Source: Celeribacter indicus (GTDB lineage Bacteria > Pseudomonadota > Alphaproteobacteria > Rhodobacterales > Rhodobacteraceae). Taken from it: DNA of 64,000 nucleotides. Within the stretch, counting starts at the first letter, position 1. Each line of letters starts with the position of its first letter. The translations under genes were made by a program, and so were the position numbers. Location of the stretch: the NCBI RefSeq assembly GCF_000819565.1, contig NZ_CP004396.1:58965-122964 (forward strand). Direction: 5' to 3'. Positions 44,382-55,784 of this stretch are shown piece by piece. The notes under the pieces were generated by a model that had not been told where the DNA came from, ran no database searches, and saw nothing but the letters and a program-made list of their open reading frames with translations.

Positions 44382-44389
44382 GAAAGATC

Positions 44390-45088
44390 ATGAACTACGT
44401 ATTCCCCCCCGCGCCACAAGCCTCCGTCGCGATCCAGGGTTCCGACGAACGGGTGCCTGTGCGCCGCATTTTCTGTGTTGGGCGCAACTATGCCGAACAC
44501 GCGCGTGAAATGGGCAAGGATCCGGACCGCGATCCCCCGTTCTTCTTCACCAAACCGGCCGATGCCGTGGTAGAAAGCGGAGAAACTGTGGCTTATCCGC
44601 CCGAGACCGAGAACTTCCACTACGAAGCTGAACTTGTCGTGGTGATTGGAACTGGCGGAACGAACATCACGGAAGATCGCAGTCTGGACCATGTCTGGGG
44701 CTACGCCGTCGGCAACGACCTGACAAGGCGTGACTTGCAGCTGAAGGCGCGCGAACAGGGCCGTCCATGGGATTTTGGCAAGGCTTTCGATCGTTCAGCC
44801 GTGATCGGCCCAATATATCCGGCTGCAAAAATCGGACATCCGGATACCGGCACGATTCAGTTGACGGTCAATGGCGACGTCAAACAGAGCGCCGATCTTG
44901 CTGATCTTATCTGGTCGGTTCCAGAAATCATTTCGATCCTGTCCCACTCGATGACGCTGGCGCCGGGTGATTTGATCATGACGGGTACGCCTGCTGGTGT
45001 TGGTCAGCTTCAGGTCGGCGACGTCTGTGTAGTTTCCGTTGACGGGCTGGGCGCGATTGAGACCAAGATCGGGCCGCGTGAGAGCTGA
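44390..45088 (+). CDS. Fumarylpyruvate hydrolase (FAH family)
   Basis: The 232-residue protein has the FAH fold with metal ligands in FHYEAELVVVIG (Glu, Glu near residues 78-80) and the downstream Asp in AVGNDLTRRDLQ, plus the end motif MTGTPAGVG. In the gentisate pathway it hydrolyses fumarylpyruvate to fumarate and pyruvate. It leads the operon, followed by the isomerase 13 bp later. Confidence 0.9.
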   Translation: MNYVFPPAPQASVAIQGSDERVPVRRIFCVGRNYAEHAREMGKDPDRDPPFFFTKPADAVVESGETVAYPPETENFHYEAELVVVIGTGGTNITEDRSLDHVWGYAVGNDLTRRDLQLKAREQGRPWDFGKAFDRSAVIGPIYPAAKIGHPDTGTIQLTVNGDVKQSADLADLIWSVPEIISILSHSMTLAPGDLIMTGTPAGVGQLQVGDVCVVSVDGLGAIETKIGPRES

Positions 45089-45101
45089 AGAGGTACGAGT
45101 T

Positions 45102-45749
45102 ATGACACTGAAACTTCATAACTTCTTTCGCTCGTCCACCTCGACGCGTCTGCGTGCAGCCCTGAACCTCAAAGGGCTGGACTACGACTATGTTCAATAT
45201 GTCTTGCGCGATGGTGAAACCCGCACAGCCGAGTATCTGGCGATGAACCCGCAAGGGCTTGTGCCTACCCTTGAGACTGCTGATGGGCAATTCCTGATTC
45301 AATCGCTGGCAATCATTGAGTGGCTCGAGGAAAACCACCCCGAACCGTCGCTTCTTCCACGCGACGCAAATGGGCGTGCGCGTGTTCGAGCCCTGTCCTA
45401 CATGATCGCGCGCGAGATCCACCCGTTGAACAATCTGCGCGTGTTGTTTCGGCTTCGCGACCAGTTCCGGGCAGACGAGCCCGCGCAGAAAGAGTGGTTC
45501 ACACATTGGGTGATCACGACCTTTGACTCGTTGGAAGCCGCTCTCAACGCAAGCGATCAAACGGGCAAATATTGTCACGGCGATACGCCAACACTGGCGG
45601 ACGTTTGCTTGTATGCGCAGGTTTGGAATAACAAGAGGTTCGATATCGGCACCAAGCAATGGCCGACGATTGCCCGCATCCAGTCCGAACTGGAACAACT
45701 ACCCGATGTTGCGCAGGCCGCGCCCCCAAGACAACCGGATGCGGCCTGA
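45102..45749 (+). CDS. Maleylpyruvate isomerase, glutathione S-transferase zeta type
   Basis: ATG 45102 is chosen because it begins the thioredoxin-like N domain (LKLHNFFRSSTSTRLRAALN). It contains the zeta-class motif with SSTSTRLR and QSLAIIEWLEE. The 215-residue enzyme uses glutathione to convert maleylpyruvate to fumarylpyruvate. Position between the hydrolase and gentisate dioxygenase fixes the role. Confidence 0.9.
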   Translation: MTLKLHNFFRSSTSTRLRAALNLKGLDYDYVQYVLRDGETRTAEYLAMNPQGLVPTLETADGQFLIQSLAIIEWLEENHPEPSLLPRDANGRARVRALSYMIAREIHPLNNLRVLFRLRDQFRADEPAQKEWFTHWVITTFDSLEAALNASDQTGKYCHGDTPTLADVCLYAQVWNNKRFDIGTKQWPTIARIQSELEQLPDVAQAAPPRQPDAA

Positions 45750-45781
45750 ATATCCGATTTCCATTGCTAGAGGAGGCAATC

Positions 45782-46882
45782 ATGATGAACGAACAACTCG
45801 ACCACAGCAATGTCGAACACGGTATGCAACCCGAGGACACCCCGGAATTGCGTGCTCTTTATAAGGGGTTTGAGGATGAAAACCTGATCCCCCTCTGGAC
45901 CCAGCTTGGCGACCTGATGCCGATGCATCCCAAACCAAAAGCGGTGCCTCATGTCTGGAAATGGGCCAAACTGCTGCCGCTTGCCAAGACATCCGGCGAA
46001 CTTGTCCCGGTCGGTCGTGGTGGCGAACGTCGGGCCATCGGGCTCGCCAACCCCGGACTAGGTGGCAATGCCTATATTAGCCCGACCCTGTGGTGCGCCA
46101 TTCAGTACCTGTGCCCCGGTGAAAATGCTCCGGAACACCGGCACTCGCAGAACGCCTTCCGTTTCGTAGTCGAGGGCGAGGGCGTCTGGACCGTGGTGAA
46201 CGGCGATCCGGTGCGCATGTCGCGCGGCGACCTACTGCTCACGCCGGGCTGGAACTTTCACGGCCACCACAATGTCGCGACCGAACCGATGGCTTGGATT
46301 GACGGGCTGGACATCCCGTTCAGTCAGCAAATGGATGTGGGTTTCTTCGAATTCGGCTCCGAGCGTGTCACCGATAATGCAACGCCGAATTATTCGCGTG
46401 GAGAGCGGCTCTGGTGCCATTCGGGCCTGCGCCCGTTGTCGCAGCTTCAGAACACCGTGTCCTCACCGATTGGCGCATATCGGTGGGAATTCACGGATCG
46501 GGCCCTGACCGAACAGCTTCTTCTGGAAGATGAAGGACAACCCGCAACTGTTGCTCAGGGCCACGCGGCGATCCGCTATGTGAACCCCACGACCGGAGGC
46601 GACGTGATGCCGACGATCCGCTGTGAATTCCACCGGTTGCGCGCCGGTGTAGAAACGGCACCGCGACAGGATGTCGGCTCAACCGTGCTTCAGGTGTTCG
46701 AAGGCGCTGGCGCAGTTGTGTTGAACGGCGAGACGCATAAGCTTGAAAAAGGCGATATGTTCGTCGCACCAAGCTGGGCCAAATGGTCGCTGCAGGCCGA
46801 AACCCAGTTCGATCTCTTCCGCTTCTCGGATGCGCCGATAATGGAGCGGCTGCACTTCATGCGGACCATGGGTGAGGATTGA
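45782..46882 (+). CDS. Gentisate 1,2-dioxygenase
   Basis: ATG 45782 follows AGAGGAGG. The 366-residue bicupin enzyme has the iron-binding motif APEHRHSQNAFRFVVEGEGVWT near residue 117 and a second His in GWNFHGHHN near 158. A less conserved second cupin has the region LQVFEGAGAVVLNGETH near 300. It opens the gentisate ring between C1 and C2, giving maleylpyruvate. Length and motifs agree with the family. Confidence 0.93.
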   Translation: MMNEQLDHSNVEHGMQPEDTPELRALYKGFEDENLIPLWTQLGDLMPMHPKPKAVPHVWKWAKLLPLAKTSGELVPVGRGGERRAIGLANPGLGGNAYISPTLWCAIQYLCPGENAPEHRHSQNAFRFVVEGEGVWTVVNGDPVRMSRGDLLLTPGWNFHGHHNVATEPMAWIDGLDIPFSQQMDVGFFEFGSERVTDNATPNYSRGERLWCHSGLRPLSQLQNTVSSPIGAYRWEFTDRALTEQLLLEDEGQPATVAQGHAAIRYVNPTTGGDVMPTIRCEFHRLRAGVETAPRQDVGSTVLQVFEGAGAVVLNGETHKLEKGDMFVAPSWAKWSLQAETQFDLFRFSDAPIMERLHFMRTMGED

Positions 46883-46886
46883 TGCA

Positions 46887-47471
46887 ATGACGCCTGGAGC
46901 ATCAGATAAGAGCGGCCTTGAGGCCCTGAAAGCACGCCAAGGTGCAGGTGCCCGATACGACGCCCCTGATGCTCCGGGCGAATACCTTTTACTCGCAAGG
47001 CGTGGTTCAGCGTTCTTTGCCCGAAAACTAAATGAGTTATCCGACGTGGATCTAGACGCACCCAGCTTGCGAAAGGGATGGTCACGGAGACATGTGATCG
47101 TCGATGTGTGCCATTCTGCACGGATGCAGGCGATCGCGTTGAAGAGCTTGCGCGAGCCCCTGACGGACGAGGAAGAAGCGTGGAAGCCCGACCTGCGCCT
47201 TGCTGCCACACTTCCCCCGCGCGCAATTCGCCACCTCTATGAACACACATCCGTTCATTTGAATGTCGAGTATCGTGATTTGGTGAATGATGACTGGAAA
47301 CGCGTGATCTCGTTTCGGGGCCATTCATCCTTACCAATTCAGGAATTCCCTCTGCGGAGAGCTTACAAGATTTGGAAGGCTGCGTATCATCTTGCGGTAT
47401 GCGTGAGACTGTCCGATTTGCCTGTTTTTCCGCCAGACATCCAATCGGAGCTTGGGCTTGTCACGTTTTAG
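46887..47471 (+). CDS. MDMPI/DinB-like protein, 3' end formed by IS copy B
   Basis: ATG 46887 lies 4 bp after the dioxygenase stop, with GGTGAGG upstream. The 194-residue protein resembles the N-terminal domain of mycothiol-dependent maleylpyruvate isomerase (ARRGSAFFARKLNELSDVDL, GWSRRHVIVDVCHSARM). At the usual zinc His after GWxxxHVxxH there is Asp, and the C-terminal Glu-xxx-His pair is not evident. Zinc binding may therefore be lost. Its stop TAG uses TA from the target and G from IS copy B, so the natural C terminus was probably cut. Confidence 0.7.
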   Translation: MTPGASDKSGLEALKARQGAGARYDAPDAPGEYLLLARRGSAFFARKLNELSDVDLDAPSLRKGWSRRHVIVDVCHSARMQAIALKSLREPLTDEEEAWKPDLRLAATLPPRAIRHLYEHTSVHLNVEYRDLVNDDWKRVISFRGHSSLPIQEFPLRRAYKIWKAAYHLAVCVRLSDLPVFPPDIQSELGLVTF

Positions 47472-47533
47472 GCTCAGGACCCATTGATCTCAGCGGAAGG
47501 GCATGATTCACCGCGAGAAAACTGAGCGGTGAT

Positions 47534-48291
47534 ATGTCTGATCTCTTCTGGCTGAGCGATGCGCAGATGGCGCGTCTGGAACCCTATTTCCCGAAGTCCC
47601 ATGGCAAACCCCGTGTCGATGACCGGCGCGTCTTGAGCGGGATTATCTTCATCAATCGCAATGGGTTGCGTTGGCGAGATGCGCCGAAAGACTATGGCCC
47701 CCATAAGACGCTCTACAACCGGTGGAAACGCTGGAGCGACAGGGGGATCTTCGCGAAGATGATGGCGGGGCTGGCTGCCGAGCACGGCGAGAAGAAGACC
47801 GTGATGATCGACGCCACATATCTGAAGGCCCACCGAACGGCGTCCAGTCTGGGCGTCAAAAAGGGGGGCGCGGTCGCCTGATCGGGCGGACTAAAGGCGG
47901 CATGAATACGAAACTTCATGCCATCTGCGACAGCCAGGGACGTCCGCTCAACCTTTTCGTCACGGCTGGACAGGTCAGCGACTACATCGGTGCGCGAGCG
48001 CTTTGTGACAGTCTGCCGGACGTCGACTGGCAACTCGGAGATCGCGGCTACGATGCCGACTGGTTCCGGGAAGCTTTGAAGGACAAGGGGATACGTGCCT
48101 GCTTCCCCGGTCGGAAACAGCGAAACACAACCGTCAAATACGACAAGCGCCGCTACAAACGCCGAAACCGCATCGAGATCATGTTCGGCAGGCTCAAGGA
48201 CTGGCGGCGCGTTGCCACGCGCTACGACCGATGCCCGAAGGTCTTCCTCTCTGCCATCGCTCTCGCCGCTATCGTCATCTTCTGGCTATGA
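47534..48291 (+). CDS. IS5-family transposase, -1 frameshift (copy B)
   Basis: Same two-frame layout as copy A (47534-47881, then the second frame to 48291), with the same G GGG GGC slip site at 47863-47869. Three residues differ from copy A near WQLGDRGYDADW and IRACFPGRKQ. Confidence 0.88.
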
Positions 48292-48393
48292 GATGCTGTA
48301 ACGGGGCCTGCGTCACGCACGACCGTTGCCACTTGTCAGATCAGCACCGCGCTGTCGCCATTCCCGTATTGAACCCAGATGGAGGATGACGGG

Positions 48394-49422
48394 ATGAAGC
48401 TATTTATTGGATTGGATGTGTCGTTGGCGAAGACCGCAGTTTGTGTGGTCAGCGAGCATGGCCAGATCGTCAAAGAGGCGGAGACTGAAAGTGAACCGGA
48501 AGCTTTGGCGCATTGGTTGGACGAACTTGACGGCAGTATCGCAGCGATTGGCCTGGAGGCCGGGCCACTGTCGCAATGGCTGCACAGAGGGCTGACCGAA
48601 GCTGGACTGGAAGCGGTGCTCATGGAAACGCGCCAGGTGAAAGGAGCGTTGAAGGCGATGCCGATCAAGACGGATCGCCGCGATGCAGAAGGGATTGCAC
48701 GCCTTCTTCATCTCGGCTGGTTCCGCCCGGTTCACTGTAAATCCGTCTCTGCTCAGGAAACCCGGGCAGTTCTCGGCGCTCGAAAGGCTATCCAGCAGAA
48801 CATGATCGCTCTGGAAATGTCGGTGCGCGGATTGCTGCGGAACTTTGGCCTCAAGGTCGGTGCGATCTCCCGCGGCAAGTTCGAGACACGCATTCGGGAA
48901 TTGGCAGATGGCAATCCGATGCTGGAAGCCGCGACTGAACCGATGCTGCGGGCCCGAGCGTCCCTACGACAGGAACTGGCCGATCTCGAAAAGTGCGTGC
49001 GGCGGTTGGCCTGGGATGATCCGGTTTGCCAACGCCTTATGTCGATGCCAGGAATCGGTGTCGTCGTAGCACTGACATTTCGTGCTGCGGTCGATGATCC
49101 GGCCCGCTTTCGGTCTTCGAAAAGGGTCGGACCCTGGGTTGGTTTGACGCCTTCACGCAACCAGTCCGGTGAACGGGACGTGTCGGGTGGTATAACCAAA
49201 GCTGGCGATGTCAATCTGAGAAGGGCGTTGTGCCAGGCTGCAACTGTCATGATGAACCGTGGCCGATCGACTTGGCTGAGAACGTGGGGAGCCCAACTCG
49301 TGCAGCGGCGCGGACGCAAAGTTGCGATGGTCGCCCTCGCACGCCGCATCGCTGTCATACTGCATCGGATTTGGGTCGATGGCACAACCTTCCAATCAGA
49401 TGCGGCGCCAAACCCTGCCTAA
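48394..49422 (+). CDS. IS110-family transposase (copy B)
   Basis: The protein is identical to that at 42344-43372, with the same DEDD and Tnp20 motifs and the same long non-coding right end (49423-49740). Confidence 0.92.
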   Translation: MKLFIGLDVSLAKTAVCVVSEHGQIVKEAETESEPEALAHWLDELDGSIAAIGLEAGPLSQWLHRGLTEAGLEAVLMETRQVKGALKAMPIKTDRRDAEGIARLLHLGWFRPVHCKSVSAQETRAVLGARKAIQQNMIALEMSVRGLLRNFGLKVGAISRGKFETRIRELADGNPMLEAATEPMLRARASLRQELADLEKCVRRLAWDDPVCQRLMSMPGIGVVVALTFRAAVDDPARFRSSKRVGPWVGLTPSRNQSGERDVSGGITKAGDVNLRRALCQAATVMMNRGRSTWLRTWGAQLVQRRGRKVAMVALARRIAVILHRIWVDGTTFQSDAAPNPA

Positions 49423-49751
49423 CAGGATGACACCCCACCCGTTGCCTGCCTGATCGCAGGCCTTTGAGGTCCCGCAGGGACGTGGTTCCGATGATGCCGT
49501 GGTCAGGACTGTCGCTGGTTTTTGCCAAGCACGCCTATGAGATGGGCACATCGGAATTACATCGAACCAGCATCATGTTGGCAGCCATCGCGCTGACCAC
49601 GAACCGAAGCATGTTCCCCAAGGATCTCAGCTATAGGCCGCGAAGGAAGCCAGGACCGGCACCAAGTATATCAAAGTAACCTCTACGGCGGGTCAATTGT
49701 TGTGCGCAAAACCGCTTGACTGGGACGCCCCCGTTACCGAAGTCCTGAGCC

Positions 49752-49811
49752 TACGGCTACACCACTTTCTTGAAGCGTGAGACTGGTACAATGAAGGCGG
49801 CATCGGAATGA
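49752..49811 (+). pseudogene. 3' stub of a conjugation gene cut by IS copy B
   Basis: Nineteen codons ending YTTFLKRETGTMKAASE-stop run straight from the IS end and overlap the next start (ATGA at 49808). Coupling to a virB6-linked gene suggests the stub is the end of an upstream virB gene. It is too short to identify. Confidence 0.45.
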
Positions 49812-50212
49812 CACAGACTATTGCAGTCGCTGGCCTGCTCTTGATCTTTGGCACAACTGCTGGCGTAGCGGAGCGGAACCTGATCCCGACGCTCGACAAC
49901 CACCCAAATGTTTGCCCAGACCAACCACCCGAGCCGGAATGGATGCAGAACATCAATGTGCGCGAATCCTATAAGCGCCTTTTGATCCAACAGATATATC
50001 GGGCTCAAAGCATGGAGCGCGTCGTAGACTCGCAAAACTGCGACTGTCCCACACGGTATCCAACTTGGGAGGACGCTGTACGCTTCTACACCAAGCGCTA
50101 TGCTTCATCTAAATACTGGGACGTTGTCGAAGCGACGTCCGAATACCGACGGCAGGCAAATGAACTGCGGCGCGCCGCCATGCCAATCTGCGAAGCAGTT
50201 GGCAACTGGTAG
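49808..50212 (+). CDS. Small secreted protein upstream of virB6
   Basis: The 134-residue exported protein (signal peptide MTQTIAVAGLLLIFGTTAGVA) has four cysteines, including a CDCPTRYPTWEDAV segment, and a helical C-terminal half. It is 6 bp before virB6 and coupled to the stub before it. Similar short exported proteins are common in alphaproteobacterial VirB operons. I do not know the function. Confidence 0.65.
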   Translation: MTQTIAVAGLLLIFGTTAGVAERNLIPTLDNHPNVCPDQPPEPEWMQNINVRESYKRLLIQQIYRAQSMERVVDSQNCDCPTRYPTWEDAVRFYTKRYASSKYWDVVEATSEYRRQANELRRAAMPICEAVGNW

Positions 50213-50218
50213 CAATCC

Positions 50219-51298
50219 ATGAGTGTCGTCACCTACTTCGTGGAAACGGCCGAAGGGTATCTAGATACCGCCGCCGAAACTCAGTTTGGTGCGGTCGCAG
50301 CAACGGTCGGCACGTTGCTGGTTCTGGGCACAACTCTGGTTGTCATTCTGGTTTTCATCAACATGATCTACCAGTATCGCGCCATGGACGGCCGAACTGC
50401 CTTTTGGCTGGCCGTGAAGGTCGGACTGATAGGGGTCTTCGCGGCCAACTGGGTCCAGTTCAATGCGCTTGCCTCAGCAATACTGAACGGAATCGACAGC
50501 ATTGCCGGGGCCCTTGTGGCTTCTGTCGGCGGCGGATCACCTGGCCCGTCCGGTACCTTTGCAGAGGAATTTGACGAACTGATTGCAGCGCTCGGCGACT
50601 ATCTGAATGCTGCGGGGTCCGAGCTGAACTGGATGGCCGGTGCCTTGCTTGACACTCTTGGGGTTCTGCTGCTCTCGATTCTTGGCGGGTTGGCGGCGTT
50701 CATTGTTGTGGCGTCCCGGCTCATGATCGCTCTGCTAATTGGCATAGCGCCAGTGATGATCTTCTTGACCCTGTTCGAGGTCACCAAGGACTATTTCGCG
50801 CGCTGGCTTTCGGCGCTGATCTCCTTTGCGATGTACCCGATTGTCGTTGCCGGCGTGTTCGCGACGATCACAGGTGTCTCTCGCGCGCTACTTGCTGAGC
50901 TGGGCGATCCGGAAGGAGCCTCCAACATCGGCGCGCTTATTCCGTTCTTTATGATGGTGCTGATGGCGAAGGGGTTCATCATTGTAACGCCCTTTCTCGT
51001 TCGGGCGATTTCTGGAAACATCATGATGCCAGCGCTCTCGGCCGGCTTCGGCGGCAGCTATGCCTTTGCCAGAGGGCTTGCAGGTAGCCAGCAGGTCTAC
51101 AACCGCTACGCTATTGGGGGCGCGACGGGGGCGGAATACGCAGCCCTGCGCGCGCGCCAATTCTTAGGTGTCCAAGCGTTGCCAAGCCGACCCAATACTG
51201 CGGGAGGGCCAACCGCTGCTCCCCCCGGCGACGGGACCGGCACGGGAGCCCGAATGCTGGCACAGCTTTCAAGGTTGGGGAGGTTAGGCAGGCGGTGA
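50219..51298 (+). CDS. virB6: VirB6-like type IV secretion inner-membrane protein
   Basis: The 359-residue protein has five or more transmembrane helices (for example TLLVLGTTLVVILVFINMIY, LLLSILGGLAAFIVVASRLMIALLIGIAPVMIFLTLF) and the VirB6/TrbL signature around IAPVMIFLTLFEVTKDYFARWLSAL. It would form part of the inner-membrane conjugation channel. No virB8-11 follow, so the locus is a fragment: IS copy B cut it on the left, IS110 and Tni-2 lie on the right. Confidence 0.85.
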   Translation: MSVVTYFVETAEGYLDTAAETQFGAVAATVGTLLVLGTTLVVILVFINMIYQYRAMDGRTAFWLAVKVGLIGVFAANWVQFNALASAILNGIDSIAGALVASVGGGSPGPSGTFAEEFDELIAALGDYLNAAGSELNWMAGALLDTLGVLLLSILGGLAAFIVVASRLMIALLIGIAPVMIFLTLFEVTKDYFARWLSALISFAMYPIVVAGVFATITGVSRALLAELGDPEGASNIGALIPFFMMVLMAKGFIIVTPFLVRAISGNIMMPALSAGFGGSYAFARGLAGSQQVYNRYAIGGATGAEYAALRARQFLGVQALPSRPNTAGGPTAAPPGDGTGTGARMLAQLSRLGRLGRR

Positions 51299-51302
51299 CG
51301 GC

Positions 51303-51358
51303 CAGGTGACAAAAACCTGCCAAAACCGCAAAGGTTTTGCCGGGGGTTTTTGTCCTGG
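51303..51358 (+). terminator. Long nested hairpin after virB6
   Basis: An outer stem GACAAAAACC/GGTTTTTGTC, extended by CCAG/CTGG, encloses an inner stem CAAAACC/GGTTTTG. It begins 5 bp after the virB6 stop. It can terminate transcription. It might also be the palindromic target of the IS110 element that follows. Confidence 0.55.
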
Positions 51359-51492
51359 TTAAGTGACTGATCCAGGGTGGAGTCGGGCGGTCGGCCAAAA
51401 ACGACATGGTGTGATTGCGGCGGTCGCTCTCTAGTGGCGAACGAGGTCCGGTATGTTGGCCTCATGGATATAAGCCGTGAGGAGAACGACCT

Positions 51493-52278
51493 ATGGAACA
51501 TTATGCTGGTTTGGATGTGTCACTGAAAGAAATTTCGATCTGCGTTGTCGATCATGATGGCAAGACCATCGCGCGCGGGACGTGTCCTGCGGACCCGGAA
51601 GGCGTTGCAGGTTGGTTTCGCAACCGATCGTTCACGCCACACCGGATCGTGCATGAGAGCGGGATGCTTTCTATCTGGCTGCAGCGCGGGATGACGAGGC
51701 TTGGCCTTCCCACCACATGCATCGATGCTCGCAAAGCGCACAAGAGCCTGTCGGCGCGGCTGAACAAATCCGATGCGGCGGACGCGGAAGGACTGGCGCA
51801 GCTCGCCCGCACCGGCTGGTTCACTCCGGTGCATATCCGGAGCGAAGAGGCCGACCGGTTGCGCTCCTTGGTCGGGGCGCGCGAGCGGCTGATCCGCCTA
51901 CGCAAAGACCTCGAAGGTCACATCCGAGGTGTCCTGAAGACCTTCGGCATCCGCATGACTGGCATGGGCCAGGGACGGCAAAGGCAGGCCTTCCGGGACC
52001 AACTAGCCGAGGCAGGTGAGACCGATCCGGTTTTGCGTGCGATCGCCGATGGCTTCATCGCGGCCCATTCGACCCTGTGTCAGGCGGCTGATGATCTCGA
52101 CAAAGCCGTGAAGAGAAAAGCCAAGGCGCACCCCGTCGCGCGCCGTTTGATGACCATTCCGGGCGTCGGGCCGGTGAATGCGCTCAGTTTCATTGCCCTG
52201 GTCGATGATCCGGGCCGGTTCAGCCGGACATCCGATATAGGTGCCTTCCTTGGACTGACCCCAAAGCGACACCAATCC
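51493..52278 (+). pseudogene. IS110-family transposase, 3' truncated by Tni-2
   Basis: About 262 residues remain of a roughly 340-residue enzyme: DEDD domain (YAGLDVSLKEISICVVD, KSDAADAEGLAQLA) and the start of Tnp20 (IPGVGPVNALSFIALVDDP, GLTPKRHQS). The Tni-2 end begins at 52279. AGGAGAACGACC precedes ATG 51493. It is a different IS110 element from the ones at 42344 and 48394. Confidence 0.85.
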
Positions 52279-52345
52279 TGTCACGTTGCCCTTTAATCTG
52301 AGACGGGGCGCGTTTGGCGAAAATTTTTGCCCTTAATTGTGAGAT
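52279..52345 (+). repeat. Two-repeat end of Tni-2
   Basis: Two copies of GCCCTTxAAT-x-TGAGA (starting 52288 and about 52329) lie here, matching the two-repeat right end of Tni-1. Confidence 0.7.
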
Positions 52346-52424
52346 GCGGCTGTCATGGGGCCTTTGCTTCTCGCGCGCCTGTGCAGCGACACCGCTGGTG
52401 AAACAGCGCGACATTGCAGGTGGT

Positions 52425-54948
<2,524 letters not shown>

Positions 54949-55784
54949 TCTGACGGCCGCAAACCGGCACCGTCAAAAAACGTCACCGTCATCCACCTGC
55001 GATGTCGCTCAGCACTCAACTGCGATGTCGCGCCACACGCGCCTTTGCGCGATGTGATCAACCGCAGCAAGCAGGCGCTGTTCCTTCTCGAAGGCGCGCA
55101 AGAGAGCAACCCTTGCATAGTCGTCGATGCTTTTGCTGACGATGGCTGCCTTAGCCAAGGGATGGGATCGAGCGGCGGCGATTGCGGCGAGGCAGAACAG
55201 CCTAACTTCCGATCTGGGGTTCTGGACAGCGAACGACGGATCCCCGCGGAAGGTTTTGAGTGACATGGCAAAGGTGACTGCGCGCATTGCGCGCCGAAGT
55301 TGCTTGGGGCCGCGCGATCGCGCGGCGCACTCAAGCATCCCTGCCCCGCGGCGCGCTCGGTATATCAGTTTTCCGGATATTTGTTCCTCACCGGGTTTGC
55401 CAAGGGTCTGCACAAGTCTCGTCCCGCAGAATTGGCAGTCAAATGCCCAGGCCCGCCTCCAATGCCTGAGCGAAAGGCCCTCTCGGGAGCATTGCATGCA
55501 ATGCTGGAATGGTATCTGAGCCGTCAGCGAAGCTTCTCGTGCTGTCATCGCCGGAAAGGCCAAAGATCGCACGACATCTGGGTCGACACGTGCGGCATTG
55601 GCAATCTTCTCTGCCGTAGCCGCGTCGATGCTGAAGTCCAAGGCAGTGCCATGCACGTAATCGATTTGTATATGAGCCAGCAGTTCCGTGTCATCACAGT
55701 AGTTGGTCGCAGCCAGCCGAGATAGCCAACCTGACAACAGCTCGTCTGGCAGCGGCGTGACAGTTTTCGGCAGCGGGCGCGGCT

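Larger units (their letters stand above)
47471..49751 (+). mobile_element. Compound IS copy B: IS5-family element with IS110 element
   Basis: It has the same 2281-bp structure, direction and TA flanks as copy A. The base differences from copy A that I could find (six) are all in the first part, before the IS110 unit. The IS110 unit and the right end look identical. With copy A it brackets 3.77 kb carrying the gentisate operon. Confidence 0.92.
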
